Assembly: GCF_016801025.1 (NCBI RefSeq) | Contig: NZ_CP068983.1 | Coordinates: 1,426,001 to 1,490,000 of the forward strand | Origin: Paradevosia shaoguanensis | Lineage (GTDB): Bacteria > Pseudomonadota > Alphaproteobacteria > Rhizobiales > Devosiaceae | Reading direction: 5' to 3' | Length of the DNA: 64,000 nucleotides | Shown: positions 50,496-58,935 of the stretch, piece after piece | How positions within the stretch are numbered: the first letter of the stretch is position 1 | How the letters are laid out: every line of letters begins with the position of its first letter | Position numbers and translations under genes: made by a program | Notes under the pieces: generated by a model | The model's input: only the letters and a program-made list of their open reading frames with translations | The model's database searches: none | Told to the model about the DNA's origin: nothing

Positions 50496-51268
50496 CCTGC
50501 GACGGCGCGGCCGATGGCATCCTGCAGGCGCTGGAGGTCTTCGGGCCGGCTCAGGCGATGGTCGCCATCGGGGATGAGGGTGAGCGTCACCGGATCGTGA
50601 AGCAGGTGCGAGACGAGCTTGAGCGCATGCTCCTGGGGCACGTCGGGATCCTTGCCGCCCTGAAGGATGGTGACGGGGCAGCCCGTTTCGATGACGCCAT
50701 CGAAGAGCAGGTGCCGATCGCCATCATCGAGCAGGCCGCGCGTATAGACATAGGGCTCGGGACCGTATTGGGAGGCGCGCTCGACATAGCCGCGCTCCGC
50801 GAGCGATTTGCGTTCGGCGGGGGAGAAGCGGGCGTTCATGAGGTCTTTGGTGGCGTCGACAGCGGGGGCGATGAGGATCAGTTCCTTGACGCGGGCCTCG
50901 CCCCGGTCGCGCAGGGCCTTGTTGAGCAGCAGGGCCAGCCAGCCGCCGAGCGAGGAGCCGAGGACGACCTGCGGGCCCTCGGTACGGGCGAAGACGGCCA
51001 GGGCCTCCTCGAGCCAGCGACTCACGGTGCCTTCGAGGAAATCGCCGCCCGACCGGCCATGGCCGGAATAATCGAAGCGGGTGACGGCGAGGCCCCGGGC
51101 GGCGCCATAGGCGTCCACCGCCAGCGCCTTGCTGCCCGACATGTCGGACTTGAAGCCGTTGAGCCAGAAGAGGCCGGGCGCGCTGCCGGGGCGCTGCTCG
51201 ACGGCGATCTCGCGGGCAGCCGGGCCTTCGCCGACAAGGATGGTGGTGGGATTGATGGCGCTGGACAA
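50492..51268 (-). CDS. Alpha/beta hydrolase
   Basis: A hydrolase of about 258 residues. The nucleophile elbow is VVLGSSLGGWLALLL (Ser in GSSLGG). The strand GLFWLNGFKSDMSGSKA carries the oxyanion region, TRFDYSGHGRSGGDF is a family block, and the C-terminal IPDGDHRLSRPEDL gives the catalytic His. The substrate is unknown; it resembles cytosolic esterase-like hydrolases. I choose TTG 51268, with GAGGAGG 5 bases upstream, over a 44-residue longer frame. The stop TAG lies in the terminal CTAG of the mobile element. Confidence 0.88.
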   Translation of the reverse strand: MSSAINPTTILVGEGPAAREIAVEQRPGSAPGLFWLNGFKSDMSGSKALAVDAYGAARGLAVTRFDYSGHGRSGGDFLEGTVSRWLEEALAVFARTEGPQVVLGSSLGGWLALLLNKALRDRGEARVKELILIAPAVDATKDLMNARFSPAERKSLAERGYVERASQYGPEPYVYTRGLLDDGDRHLLFDGVIETGCPVTILQGGKDPDVPQEHALKLVSHLLHDPVTLTLIPDGDHRLSRPEDLQRLQDAIGRAVAG

Positions 51269-51509
51269 ATCGGCCTCCTCGCTGGAGCGTCTTCGGGAAC
51301 GGAGCTGGAACGGCCCCGGTCGGGCGGCGCCATTTATGGCGAGGGAGGCGGGGAAGTCAAAGTCAGAGCGCGCAAGCTTGCAACACCTTGAGAATTGCAC
51401 GCCGCGCCGATGATCGGACAGGGTTTTGACTGTTGACTTATTGGCCGGCCATCACGATTTTAAGAGCGATTTTCCGCCCCTTCCCTTAATCAGACAAGGA
51501 ACGCTTGCC

Positions 51510-52046
51510 ATTCGTCGTCCCATGAGACCCGTTGCGCCCCAGAAAGATGGGCCGCTTTCAAACGAGGATATCTCCGCCCCCGAAGTCCAGCTCATCGATG
51601 CCGAAGGTGAGAACAAAGGGGTCATTCGCACCCGTGAAGCGATAGCCATGGCCCAAGAGGCCGGGCTTGACCTGGTGCTCATCGCCGCAAATTCCAATCC
51701 GCCGGTCGCCAAGTTCCTCGATCTGGGCCGCTTCAAGTATGCCGCGCAGAAGAAGGCTGCCGAGGCACGCAAGAAGCAGAAGGTCATCGAGGTCAAGGAA
51801 GTCCAGCTCCGGCCGAATATCGATACCCATGACTACGAGACCAAGATGAAGGCCGTGCAACGCTTCATCGAGGGTGGCGACCGCGTGAAGGTCACGATGC
51901 GTTTCCGCGGCCGCGAAATGGCGCACCAGGAACTGGGCATGGAGCTGCTGCTCAAGGTCCGCGACCTGATGGAAGCCAAGGCCAAGGTCGAGAGCGCACC
52001 GCGCTCGGAAGGCCGCCAGATGGTGATGGTGCTGGCTCCCAAGTGA
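51510..52046 (+). CDS. infC: Translation initiation factor IF-3 with ATT start
   Basis: A 178-residue IF-3 that keeps 30S subunits free and checks initiator tRNA. The N-domain has [20 protein letters not shown] and the linker [20 protein letters not shown]. The C-domain has [20 protein letters not shown] and [16 protein letters not shown]. The start is very probably the ATT at 51510: AAGGA lies 9 bases upstream, and IRRPMRP matches the usual rhizobial N-terminus. Rare AUU starts on infC are the known basis of autoregulation. ATG 51522 is the fallback. A strong terminator follows at 52075. Confidence 0.95.
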   Translation: MRRPMRPVAPQKDGPLSNEDISAPEVQLIDAEGENKGVIRTREAIAMAQEAGLDLVLIAANSNPPVAKFLDLGRFKYAAQKKAAEARKKQKVIEVKEVQLRPNIDTHDYETKMKAVQRFIEGGDRVKVTMRFRGREMAHQELGMELLLKVRDLMEAKAKVESAPRSEGRQMVMVLAPK

Positions 52047-52074
52047 GCTGACGGCTTCATCGACGGATTGACGA

Positions 52075-52100
52075 AAGCAGGCCTTGCGGCCTGCTTTTTG
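52075..52100 (+). terminator. infC terminator
   Basis: AAGCAGGCC (52075-52083) and GGCCTGCTT (52088-52096) form a 9-bp stem with a TTGC tetraloop, followed by TTTG. It is a classic rho-independent terminator 29 bases past the infC stop. Confidence 0.93.
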
Positions 52101-52281
52101 TTTGGGCGCCCGGCCTAATTGGAAATACCAATGCGCTCGATAAGGCCCGGCCTGCGACGAACTGGCGATTGCCTTGGAATTCGGGCTTTTGCGCTGGGCA
52201 TTTGTTAACACCCCCCGAAGCATTCTCCGCACCCTTACTACCTACCGACGTCTCACAGAATGTGAACCTTTGGAGTGCTGG

Positions 52282-54627
52282 ATGTTCTCCCGTCTGAGTA
52301 TTGCACAACGTATTTTCGGCGCTTTCGCCGTCCTCCTCGTACTTCTCGCAGTTTTGGCCCTTGCCGGTAATTATGGTGTGGGGAGCCTCGCCGGCTCCTA
52401 CGCGGATTATCGGGCAGAGGCGCAGCGCTCGATCACGATCGGGCGCATGGTCAACGACACTTATGCCGCCCGCATGGTCGAGATGGGCTACCGCGTCGAT
52501 GGCGCGGCGGACAAGGCAGAGGAATTCAACAGCCTCATCGACAGCCACAGCCTCAACGACCAGGCGGCAGTGGACGTGTTCGCCAGCGACGAGGAATCCT
52601 ATTCCTGGCTCGGCGAGCTCAAGGCGGACCTCGCCACCTATCGCGATGCCTTCACCCGAAGCGCCGCGCTCGAAGAGCAGCGCAAGACCGTGGGCGCTTC
52701 GCTCAATGCGAGCACCGAGACGATCCGCGGGCTCCTCAACGATCTCATTACCGGGCTGACCTCGCGCGGCGACATTTCCTCTGTGGCGCAGGCCGGGCAT
52801 GTGAACGAAAGCGCCCTGCTGATGCTGCTCAATGCCGAGCGGTACATGGCGACCAACGATCCGGCCGATCTCGACAAGGTACGCGAGAACGGCGCAACGG
52901 CGGTCGAGCAGGTGTCGGAGCTGAGTGTCGGACTCTTCGATCCGGTGCTGCAGGAAAAGACGCAGGCGATTGCCGACGAGCTCGATACCTATGCGGGGCT
53001 GGTCGAGGAACTGGCCAGCGCGATCGAGGAGCGCAACACGGTGCGCGCCGAGCAGCTCGACGATTTCGGCCCGCGTATCCAGGCGGCGTTCGGCGTCATC
53101 CAGGACAATATCTATTCGCGCCAGGACGAGCTGGGCGCGACCGCCGGCAAGGCTGCCTCGCTCACCACGATGGTGCTGATGGTCATGACGGCCTTCGCCA
53201 TGGTGGCGGGCCTCGCGCTGGCCATCGTCATCGGACGGTGGCTCTCGCGGGCAATCCGGCAGATGGCGGCCAATATGCGCCAGCTCGCCGATGGCGACCT
53301 CGACCTGCAACTGGCCAATCTGGATGCCCGGAACGAGCTGGGCCAGATGGCCCAGGCGCTCGAGGTCTTCCGTACACACGGCAAGGCGGTGCAGGCCATG
53401 GATGCAGAGAAGGCGGCCAGCGCGCAGGCACAGGCCGACGAGCAGGCACTGCGCGACGGCTTGCAGCACGAAGTGGCGAGCGTGGTGGCGGCGGCCGTGG
53501 CCGGCGACTTCACCGCCCGCGTCGGCACGCATTACGACAATCCGGAACTGGTGGCCCTGGCGCAGAGCGTCAACGAGCTGGTGTCGACGGTGGATCGGGG
53601 CGTGTCGGAAACGGGCGACGTGCTCTCCGCACTGGCCGACGCCGACCTGACGCAGCGCGTGACCGGCTCCTACCAGGGCGCCTTTGCCCGGCTCAAGGCC
53701 GATACCAATGCGGTGGCGGACAAGTTCGCCACCATGATGGGCGAGCTGCGCGAGACCTCCAAGGCGCTCAAGACGGCGACCGGGGAGATTCTCTCGGGGG
53801 CCAACGATCTTTCCGAGCGCACGACCAAGCAGGCCGCGGCGCTGCAGGAGACCACGGCCACCATCGAGCAATTGGCCACTGCCGTTTCGGGCAACGCGGC
53901 CAAGGCCCGGCAGGCGGCGGACAAGACCACCTCGGCCTCCCATCTCGCCGAGGAAGGCGGGCAGGTGATGAGCCATGCCAACCAGGCCATGGAAAAGATC
54001 GAAACCTCCTCGGCCAAGATCTCCAACATCATCGGCATGATCGATGATATCGCCTTCCAGACCAATCTCCTCGCGCTCAATGCTTCGGTGGAAGCGGCGC
54101 GGGCGGGTGAGGCCGGCAAGGGCTTTGCCGTGGTGGCGGTGGAAGTGCGCCGTCTTGCGCAATCGGCAGCGGAGGCCTCCTCGGAGGTCAAGGCGCTGAT
54201 CGAGCAGAGCGCCAGCGAGGTCAAGAGCGGGTCTCGCCTCGTGGCCGACGCGGCCTCCAAGCTCTCGGCGATTCTCGATGCGGTTGGGGAAAACAGTCTC
54301 CTCATGCAGGAGATCTCGGCAGCGAGCCACGAGCAGTCCTCGGCTCTCGAAGAAGTGACGGGCGCGGTCCGGCAGATGGACGAGATGACCCAGCACAATG
54401 CGGCGCTGGTCGAGCAGACCAATGCCGCCATCGAGCAGACCGAGGCGCAGGCCAGCGCGCTCGACCGGATCGTCGACGTCTTCAGGATCGAGGCGGCCGC
54501 CGAGGACGAAGCCAAGGCGGTTCCGGCTTCCGGCATCAGGGGCCTGCAGCAGCGGGCGAGCGAGGCGGCGCGGGCCTATCTCTCGCGCGGCAATGCAGCG
54601 CTCAAGGCCGACTGGAGCGAGTTCTAG
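52282..54627 (+). CDS. Methyl-accepting chemotaxis protein
   Basis: A 781-residue membrane chemoreceptor. A first membrane helix near residues 12-32 ([20 protein letters not shown]) is followed by a helical periplasmic sensor of about 260 residues. A second membrane helix near 296-318 ([20 protein letters not shown]) leads to a HAMP domain, a probable second HAMP-like segment, and the signalling domain with [20 protein letters not shown] near residue 591. The last five residues, DWSEF, fit the xWxxF pattern of CheR/CheB tethering pentapeptides. The ligand is unknown. GGAG precedes ATG 52282. No other chemotaxis gene adjoins it. Confidence 0.95.
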   Translation: MFSRLSIAQRIFGAFAVLLVLLAVLALAGNYGVGSLAGSYADYRAEAQRSITIGRMVNDTYAARMVEMGYRVDGAADKAEEFNSLIDSHSLNDQAAVDVFASDEESYSWLGELKADLATYRDAFTRSAALEEQRKTVGASLNASTETIRGLLNDLITGLTSRGDISSVAQAGHVNESALLMLLNAERYMATNDPADLDKVRENGATAVEQVSELSVGLFDPVLQEKTQAIADELDTYAGLVEELASAIEERNTVRAEQLDDFGPRIQAAFGVIQDNIYSRQDELGATAGKAASLTTMVLMVMTAFAMVAGLALAIVIGRWLSRAIRQMAANMRQLADGDLDLQLANLDARNELGQMAQALEVFRTHGKAVQAMDAEKAASAQAQADEQALRDGLQHEVASVVAAAVAGDFTARVGTHYDNPELVALAQSVNELVSTVDRGVSETGDVLSALADADLTQRVTGSYQGAFARLKADTNAVADKFATMMGELRETSKALKTATGEILSGANDLSERTTKQAAALQETTATIEQLATAVSGNAAKARQAADKTTSASHLAEEGGQVMSHANQAMEKIETSSAKISNIIGMIDDIAFQTNLLALNASVEAARAGEAGKGFAVVAVEVRRLAQSAAEASSEVKALIEQSASEVKSGSRLVADAASKLSAILDAVGENSLLMQEISAASHEQSSALEEVTGAVRQMDEMTQHNAALVEQTNAAIEQTEAQASALDRIVDVFRIEAAAEDEAKAVPASGIRGLQQRASEAARAYLSRGNAALKADWSEF

Positions 54628-54755
54628 ACGGTTCGGAAGGCGGGTCGCAGGGCCCGCCTTCCTTTATCCCGTGTGCTGACACGGACTGCCGTTTTTTAGC
54701 CAGTATTTGCCCTGATTTTCCGCGCAGGTCTGGAACGGCGCCTCCGCCTTCCTAT

Positions 54756-55211
54756 ATGGCCATGGCATTGAGCACCTCGATTCAGGTGCCCGGGAAACCG
54801 GAGTTTTACGCTTTGACAAACCAACCTATCCCGCTGCCCACGGGCGGCGACACACGCACTTTTCTTGCCTTGATCGGCGATAAATGGACGCTGCGCGTCA
54901 TCGCCCAACTCGTCGCTGGCAAGCGGCGTTTCAACGAATTGCGCAAGCTGGTCGTCGGCATTTCCCAGAAGGTGCTGGCGGCGACGTTGCGCAGCCTCGA
55001 ACGCGAGGGATTGGTCAAGCGGACCTTCTTCCCAGTGATTCCCCCGCGCGTCGAATATGAACTGACCGAGATCGGCATGCGGTTCCTGCAGGCGCTCGGC
55101 GCCCTGCGCGACTTCGCGGTCGAGAACCGTTTCGAGATCGAGGCGGCGCGGCGCCGGTTCGATGCCGAGCTGGATATCGAGCCCCCGGCGCAGATGCTGT
55201 CGGGCCGCTGA
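54756..55211 (+). CDS. HxlR family transcriptional regulator
   Basis: A 151-residue winged-helix regulator of the HxlR/MarR-like type. The core is LIGDKWTLRVIAQLVAGKRR, then FNELRKLVVGISQKVLAATL and RSLEREGLVKRTFFPVIPPR, with the wing VEYELTEIGMRFL. HxlR proteins often respond to electrophiles or reactive species. An unusual feature is a 30-residue N-terminal extension and the lack of the usual N-terminal cysteine. Its target is unknown. ATG 54756 or 54762 are both possible. It is read in the same direction as the TetR gene 104 bases downstream. Confidence 0.9.
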   Translation: MAMALSTSIQVPGKPEFYALTNQPIPLPTGGDTRTFLALIGDKWTLRVIAQLVAGKRRFNELRKLVVGISQKVLAATLRSLEREGLVKRTFFPVIPPRVEYELTEIGMRFLQALGALRDFAVENRFEIEAARRRFDAELDIEPPAQMLSGR

Positions 55212-55315
55212 CCCTATCGCGATTTGCGGGGCGCGGCCGGCGGGCTGCGCCTCTATTGCGTGATGGCCAGAGGCAAGTGCTTGCCGCACCGGCGCGGCGC
55301 TTCTAGAACCCGTTG

Positions 55316-55873
55316 ATGGCCAGACCCAAACTCCATAGCGACGACGAAATCCACTCGATGGCCCAGGCGGTGCTGGTGGCCAAGGGGCCGGCCGGCTTTA
55401 CGCTGAGCGACGTGGCCGAGGCGGTGGGCGTGTCGCGCGCCGCGATCATCCAGCGCTTCGAGAACAAGACCAATCTCCACCGCCGGGTGATGGAGCGCTC
55501 GACCCAGGAAGCGCGCGACTATTTTGCCGCGCGACCGGTGGTCGAGGGCATTCCGGCGCTGAGGGACATGCTGAGCGAGCTCATCGCAGGCATGGGCGAG
55601 GGCGAAGGCTTTGCCGGCTACCTGCTGCTCGAATGGTCGGACGTGCATGACGAGGCGCTCAACCGGCTGGCGCAGGAGCGCAACAGGCTGGTGCGCGAGG
55701 CCATCGCCGCGCGGCTGCCGGAATCCCCGGAGCGGGATGTGCAGGCGAGCCTGATCCAGGCGGTGATCCAGGGCGCGACGATGCAATGGCTGATCGAGCC
55801 GCAGGGGCCGCTCAACGGGTTCGTCGAGGCGCAGACGTTCAGGCTGCTGGACCGGCTGTTCCCGGGAGCGTGA
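55316..55873 (+). CDS. TetR/AcrR family transcriptional regulator
   Basis: A 185-residue TetR-family repressor. The N-terminal HTH is GFTLSDVAEAVGVSRAAIIQ, followed by RFENKTNLHRRVMERS, the family helix 4 region. The C-terminal ligand domain is all-helical and variable. ATG 55316 is used; a TTG one codon earlier is in frame. The next gene downstream is the RlmN/Cfr-type methylase, whose start is preceded by a 28-bp perfect palindrome of the kind TetR proteins bind, so this regulator may control that gene. Confidence 0.92.
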   Translation: MARPKLHSDDEIHSMAQAVLVAKGPAGFTLSDVAEAVGVSRAAIIQRFENKTNLHRRVMERSTQEARDYFAARPVVEGIPALRDMLSELIAGMGEGEGFAGYLLLEWSDVHDEALNRLAQERNRLVREAIAARLPESPERDVQASLIQAVIQGATMQWLIEPQGPLNGFVEAQTFRLLDRLFPGA

Positions 55874-56259
55874 GAGCATCCCTGAAGCCCCGGCGTTTAC
55901 CGGGGATAGATTTGGGATGGGACGGGCCGAATGGTGACCCGACAGGCGGTGAGAGGGCCGGATCAGGGCGCTCCGGCATGGGCAGGAATGCACCATGGTG
56001 TTGTCCCGTTTTTTTCGGTCTTTTTGGCGAACCACCAGACGTTAAGTCACTGATACAACACGATTAGCTGGCCAACACCCGTCGACGAATCGTTAAATTT
56101 TGACTCAATTTCGGGCAATGTTTGCGCATCTTTCGCGGGTTTTGCGGAGGTTTGGGCGGCTTTCGGCACTTGTTTTTTCGGGTGGTGCGGCGGGGCTGGT
56201 CGGCGGGGTGAATGGTATTGTCGCGCTGCCGGCGGATAGGGGGATAATAGGGCCGCCTT
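55874..56259. other. Non-coding interval with repeat copy 2
   Basis: About 385 bases without a gene between the TetR and methylase genes. It contains the second exact copy of the 31-bp GANTC repeat (56085-56115) with diverged flanking similarity to the region after 1565. I see no terminator or RNA gene. Confidence 0.55.
56085..56115. repeat. 31-bp dispersed intergenic repeat, copy 2, with two GANTC sites
   Basis: An exact match to 1535-1565, with GAATC at 56087-56091 and GACTC at 56102-56106. Similarity continues past the repeat (GGTTTTGCG, TGTTTT, GGATAGG blocks), so the family unit is probably 150-200 bases. It lies about 180 bases upstream of the RlmN/Cfr-type gene. Confidence 0.7.
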
Positions 56260-56287
56260 GTTTATAACTTACATGTAAGTTATAAAC
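56260..56287. promoter_or_regulatory. 28-bp perfect palindrome directly before the RlmN/Cfr-type gene
   Basis: The sequence is symmetric about 56273/56274, with the core AACTTACATGTAAGTT flanked by TTTATA and TATAAA. It ends 5 bases before the ATG. Both arms contain TATAAC/TATAAA elements that could be the -10 hexamer, so a repressor bound here would block transcription. The form TTACATGTAA suits TetR-family operators, and a TetR gene lies upstream. Confidence 0.75.
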
Positions 56288-56292
56288 TCTGA

Positions 56293-57303
56293 ATGACCTC
56301 GTTACCTGTCAAAAGACCGCTGGCGCTCGATCTCACCGCAGCGCAATTCGCCGCCTTGCCCCGCGGGCGGCATGCGATTGCCTATCGGGATCTGTTTTCG
56401 CCGCATGCCGACCTGCCGGCCAAAACGCGGCTTTGGGCCGAGGGGCAGGGATTTGACCTGCGGGCGCTGACGCTGAGGTCGCGCGAGCGCGGGGCGCGGT
56501 CGCAGAAGTTCCTCTTCGCACTGCGGGACGGGGTGGCGGTCGAGAGCGTGCTGATCCGGCGGCATGACGGCTACACGGCCTGCATTTCGAGCCAGGTGGG
56601 CTGCGCCTTTGCCTGCCGGTTCTGCGCCTCGGGGCAGGCGGGGCTCAAGCGCAACCTTTCGGCGGGCGAGATCGTCGAGCAGGTGGCGCGGCTCGGGCCG
56701 CGGGTCAACCGCATCGTCTTCATGGGGATCGGCGAGCCGCTCAACAATTACGAGAACGTGCTCAAGGCCATCCGCATCCTGCGCGACCGGCAGGGCATGG
56801 ATTTTCCCAGTTCCGGCATCACGCTTTCCACCATCGGCATCCCCAAGGGGCTCAAGGCGCTGCGCGAGGAGCACCTGGCGATCAACCTCACCATCTCGCT
56901 CCATGCCACGACCGACGAGAGCCGGGCGGCACTGATTCCGGGGAGCCGCAAGCATGGCGTGGCCGAGGTAGTGGCGCGGGCCCTCTCCTGGGCGGAGCGG
57001 CACAACCGCGACGTGACCTTCGTTTATCTCGTGCTGCCCGGCATCAACGACAGCCGCGCCGATCTCGAACGGCTGGTCGCGATGTTCTCGGGGCAGCGGG
57101 CGCGGATCAACCTCATGCGATGGAACCCGGTGGCGGGCATCAGGCTGGGGCGCACCGAGGATCGGGTGCTGGCGCTCTTCCGCGAAAGGCTGGTGCGGGC
57201 GGGCATTCCGGTGGTGGTGCGCGATACGCAGGGGCGCGACATCTCGGCGGCCTGCGGGCAGCTCTGGCTGCGCGACCTCAACGGGCGCGCATTGGCGGCC
57301 TAG
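56293..57303 (+). CDS. RlmN/Cfr-type radical SAM rRNA methyltransferase
   Basis: A 336-residue radical SAM enzyme of the RlmN/Cfr family, which methylates A2503 of 23S rRNA. The cluster motif is Cys104-x3-Cys108-x2-Cys111 in GCAFACRFCASG. The two mechanistic cysteines are also present: Cys97 in TACISSQVGC and Cys321 in AACGQL. RIVFMGIGEPLNNYENVLKA is the SAM-binding GGEP-like region. RlmN makes C2-methyladenosine and Cfr makes C8-methyladenosine with drug resistance; sequence alone does not separate them here. There is no ribosome binding site between the palindrome and the ATG, so the mRNA may be leaderless. Confidence 0.9.
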   Translation: MTSLPVKRPLALDLTAAQFAALPRGRHAIAYRDLFSPHADLPAKTRLWAEGQGFDLRALTLRSRERGARSQKFLFALRDGVAVESVLIRRHDGYTACISSQVGCAFACRFCASGQAGLKRNLSAGEIVEQVARLGPRVNRIVFMGIGEPLNNYENVLKAIRILRDRQGMDFPSSGITLSTIGIPKGLKALREEHLAINLTISLHATTDESRAALIPGSRKHGVAEVVARALSWAERHNRDVTFVYLVLPGINDSRADLERLVAMFSGQRARINLMRWNPVAGIRLGRTEDRVLALFRERLVRAGIPVVVRDTQGRDISAACGQLWLRDLNGRALAA

Positions 57304-57336
57304 GCGCGCCCGGCGATCCGGACGCGCCGCGCCCGG

Positions 57337-57963
57337 TCAGCCGACCGTCACCCAGTTCGGGGCGATGCCGGTGCCCTTACCCAGGCCGAAGCCCATGCGG
57401 ATGTTGAGCATGCCCAGGGGCTCGAGCAGCCGGGCCTGCGAAAGGTCGCCTACTTCTTCGGAGGCAAAGCCGGCCGTGCGGGCGAGGGCCGCAACGATGC
57501 CGACGGCGGCGGCGTCATTGCCGGCAACGAAGACCGGCACATTGGCGGTCGCCGCGGGCGGCGCATCGAAGAGGCTCGAAAAGATGGTGTTGAAGGCCTT
57601 GACCACCTTGGCGCGCGGCGCCGCCTTCTGGATTTCCTCGGCGGCCGAGGTGCTGTGACCCATGAGCAGCCCCGAATAATCGGCATTCACCGGGTTGGTG
57701 ATGTCGACGAGGATCTTGTCGTCGAAGGCGCGGTTGCTGCCGGCTTCCGCGAGGGCCGCGGCATAAGGCAGGGCCAGGATGATGATGTCGGAGATTTTGG
57801 CCGCGTCGTGATAATTGGCGACCTTGATGTGGCCCGGCAGCAGGCCGGCAAAGGTGGTAGCGGCAGCATTGTCGTGGGCGCCGAAGACGATGTCGGTCTT
57901 GCCGGCCAGGCGCTTGGCCAGGCCCTTGCCCATATTACCCAAACCCAGAATTGCGATACTCAT
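57337..57963 (-). CDS. NADPH-dependent F420 reductase-like dinucleotide-binding protein
   Basis: A 208-residue Rossmann protein of the F420H2:NADP oxidoreductase/ferric-reductase-like group. It begins MSIAILGLGNMGKGLAKRLA with the GLGNMG nucleotide loop, then FGAHDN, DIIILALPYAAALA, and LVDITNPVNADYSGLLMGHS, all family blocks. Proteobacteria often have these without F420, so the true substrate is uncertain. ATG 57963 is the start (a longer frame adds 11 residues). It is convergent with the methylase gene. Confidence 0.88.
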   Translation of the reverse strand: MSIAILGLGNMGKGLAKRLAGKTDIVFGAHDNAAATTFAGLLPGHIKVANYHDAAKISDIIILALPYAAALAEAGSNRAFDDKILVDITNPVNADYSGLLMGHSTSAAEEIQKAAPRAKVVKAFNTIFSSLFDAPPAATANVPVFVAGNDAAAVGIVAALARTAGFASEEVGDLSQARLLEPLGMLNIRMGFGLGKGTGIAPNWVTVG

Positions 57964-58106
57964 GCGGCTGTTCCTCAAGGTTGACGCCATACGCAAGCGG
58001 ATGGCTCGATTGTGCCGACAAGTCGGGGGCGTTGGGAAGTGGTCTCGTGCGACCAGACTCCGCTTGCCTTTGGCTGCGTCTCACCCTATACAGCCCACTT
58101 CTTACG

Positions 58107-58143
58107 GACCGCCCGGCCTAAAGGCATGCCGTGGCGGTCTTTG
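58107..58143 (+). promoter_or_regulatory. Hairpin upstream of rpmI, possible attenuator
   Basis: GACCGCC (58107-58113) pairs with GGCGGTC (58133-58139). CGGC/GCCG extends the stem inward, with a single bulged T, and TTTG follows. It lies about 50 bases before the L35 start. It may be a terminator or attenuator in the rpmI-rplT leader. Autoregulation by L20 is known in other bacteria. Confidence 0.5.
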
Positions 58144-58193
58144 AATGCGATGGGTCCATAAAAAGACCGATCCACGAATAAAGGACACGCAAA

Positions 58194-58394
58194 ATGCCCA
58201 AGATGAAGACCAAATCTGGCGCCAAGAAGCGCTTCAGGTTCACTGCTTCGGGTCTGGTGAAGGCCGGCGTTGCCGGCAAGCGTCACCGCCTGATGAGCCA
58301 CAACGCCAAGTACATCCGCACCAATCGCGGCACCAAGGTGCTCTCGAAGGGCGATGAAGGCCTGGTGAAGTGGTACATGCCGTATAACCGCTAA
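58194..58394 (+). CDS. rpmI: 50S ribosomal protein L35
   Basis: A 66-residue basic ribosomal protein. [20 protein letters not shown] is the hallmark N-terminus, followed by [20 protein letters not shown] and [10 protein letters not shown]. Length and sequence are normal for Alphaproteobacteria. It precedes rplT by 25 bases. Confidence 0.97.
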   Translation: MPKMKTKSGAKKRFRFTASGLVKAGVAGKRHRLMSHNAKYIRTNRGTKVLSKGDEGLVKWYMPYNR

Positions 58395-58419
58395 CGGCTG
58401 GCAGAAAGGAACCTTATAG

Positions 58420-58821
58420 ATGTCACGCGTCAAAAGGGGCGTAACCGCCCACGCCCGTCACAAGAAGGTCTTGAAGGCCGCCGAGGGCTATTACGGTCGC
58501 CGCAAGAATACCATCCGCGTTGCCAAGCAGGCCGTGGAAAAGGCCGGCCAGTACGCCTATCGCGACCGCCGTATCAACAAGCGCAACTTCCGCGCTCTGT
58601 GGATCCAGCGCATCAACGCCGCCGTGCGCGAGCACGGCCTGACCTACGGTCGATTTATCGACGGCCTCAGCAAGGCTGAGGTGGCTGTCGACCGCAAGGT
58701 GCTCTCGGATCTGGCGATCCACGAGCCCGCAGCGTTCGGCGTCCTGGTCGAGAAGGCCAAGGCCGCCCTCGGGTACCTCAAGGGTGTCGAAGACACCACC
58801 GTGGCCCGCATCGGCGCCTAA
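58420..58821 (+). CDS. rplT: 50S ribosomal protein L20
   Basis: A 133-residue ribosomal protein needed early in 50S assembly. It starts [20 protein letters not shown], then [20 protein letters not shown] and NRRIN-type [20 protein letters not shown], all conserved. The C-terminal region carries [20 protein letters not shown]. It is co-transcribed with rpmI and ends at a strong terminator before pheS. The commoner arrangement infC-rpmI-rplT is not contiguous here; infC is about 6 kb upstream. Confidence 0.97.
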   Translation: MSRVKRGVTAHARHKKVLKAAEGYYGRRKNTIRVAKQAVEKAGQYAYRDRRINKRNFRALWIQRINAAVREHGLTYGRFIDGLSKAEVAVDRKVLSDLAIHEPAAFGVLVEKAKAALGYLKGVEDTTVARIGA

Positions 58822-58852
58822 GCGCCATTCAGCCTAGCTGAGGTCAAAACAG

Positions 58853-58894
58853 AGCCTTGCGCCGCCCTTTCGGGGATGGCGCGAGGCTTTTTCG
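58853..58894 (+). terminator. rplT terminator
   Basis: AGCCT-T-GCGCC and GGCGC-G-AGGCT form a two-part stem with a 14-base loop, followed by TTTTTCG. It is a rho-independent terminator 31 bases after the rplT stop. pheS therefore probably needs readthrough or its own promoter in the 40 bases that follow. Confidence 0.9.
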
Positions 58895-58935
58895 TTTGCT
58901 AGGCATCCCCACGCTCGAAAACCGGAATTTTCCTC

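Noticed and set aside
52057-54396. Long open frame antisense to the chemoreceptor gene
   Set aside because: The same codon-bias effect; the forward gene has clear membrane and signalling motifs and the reverse product has none.
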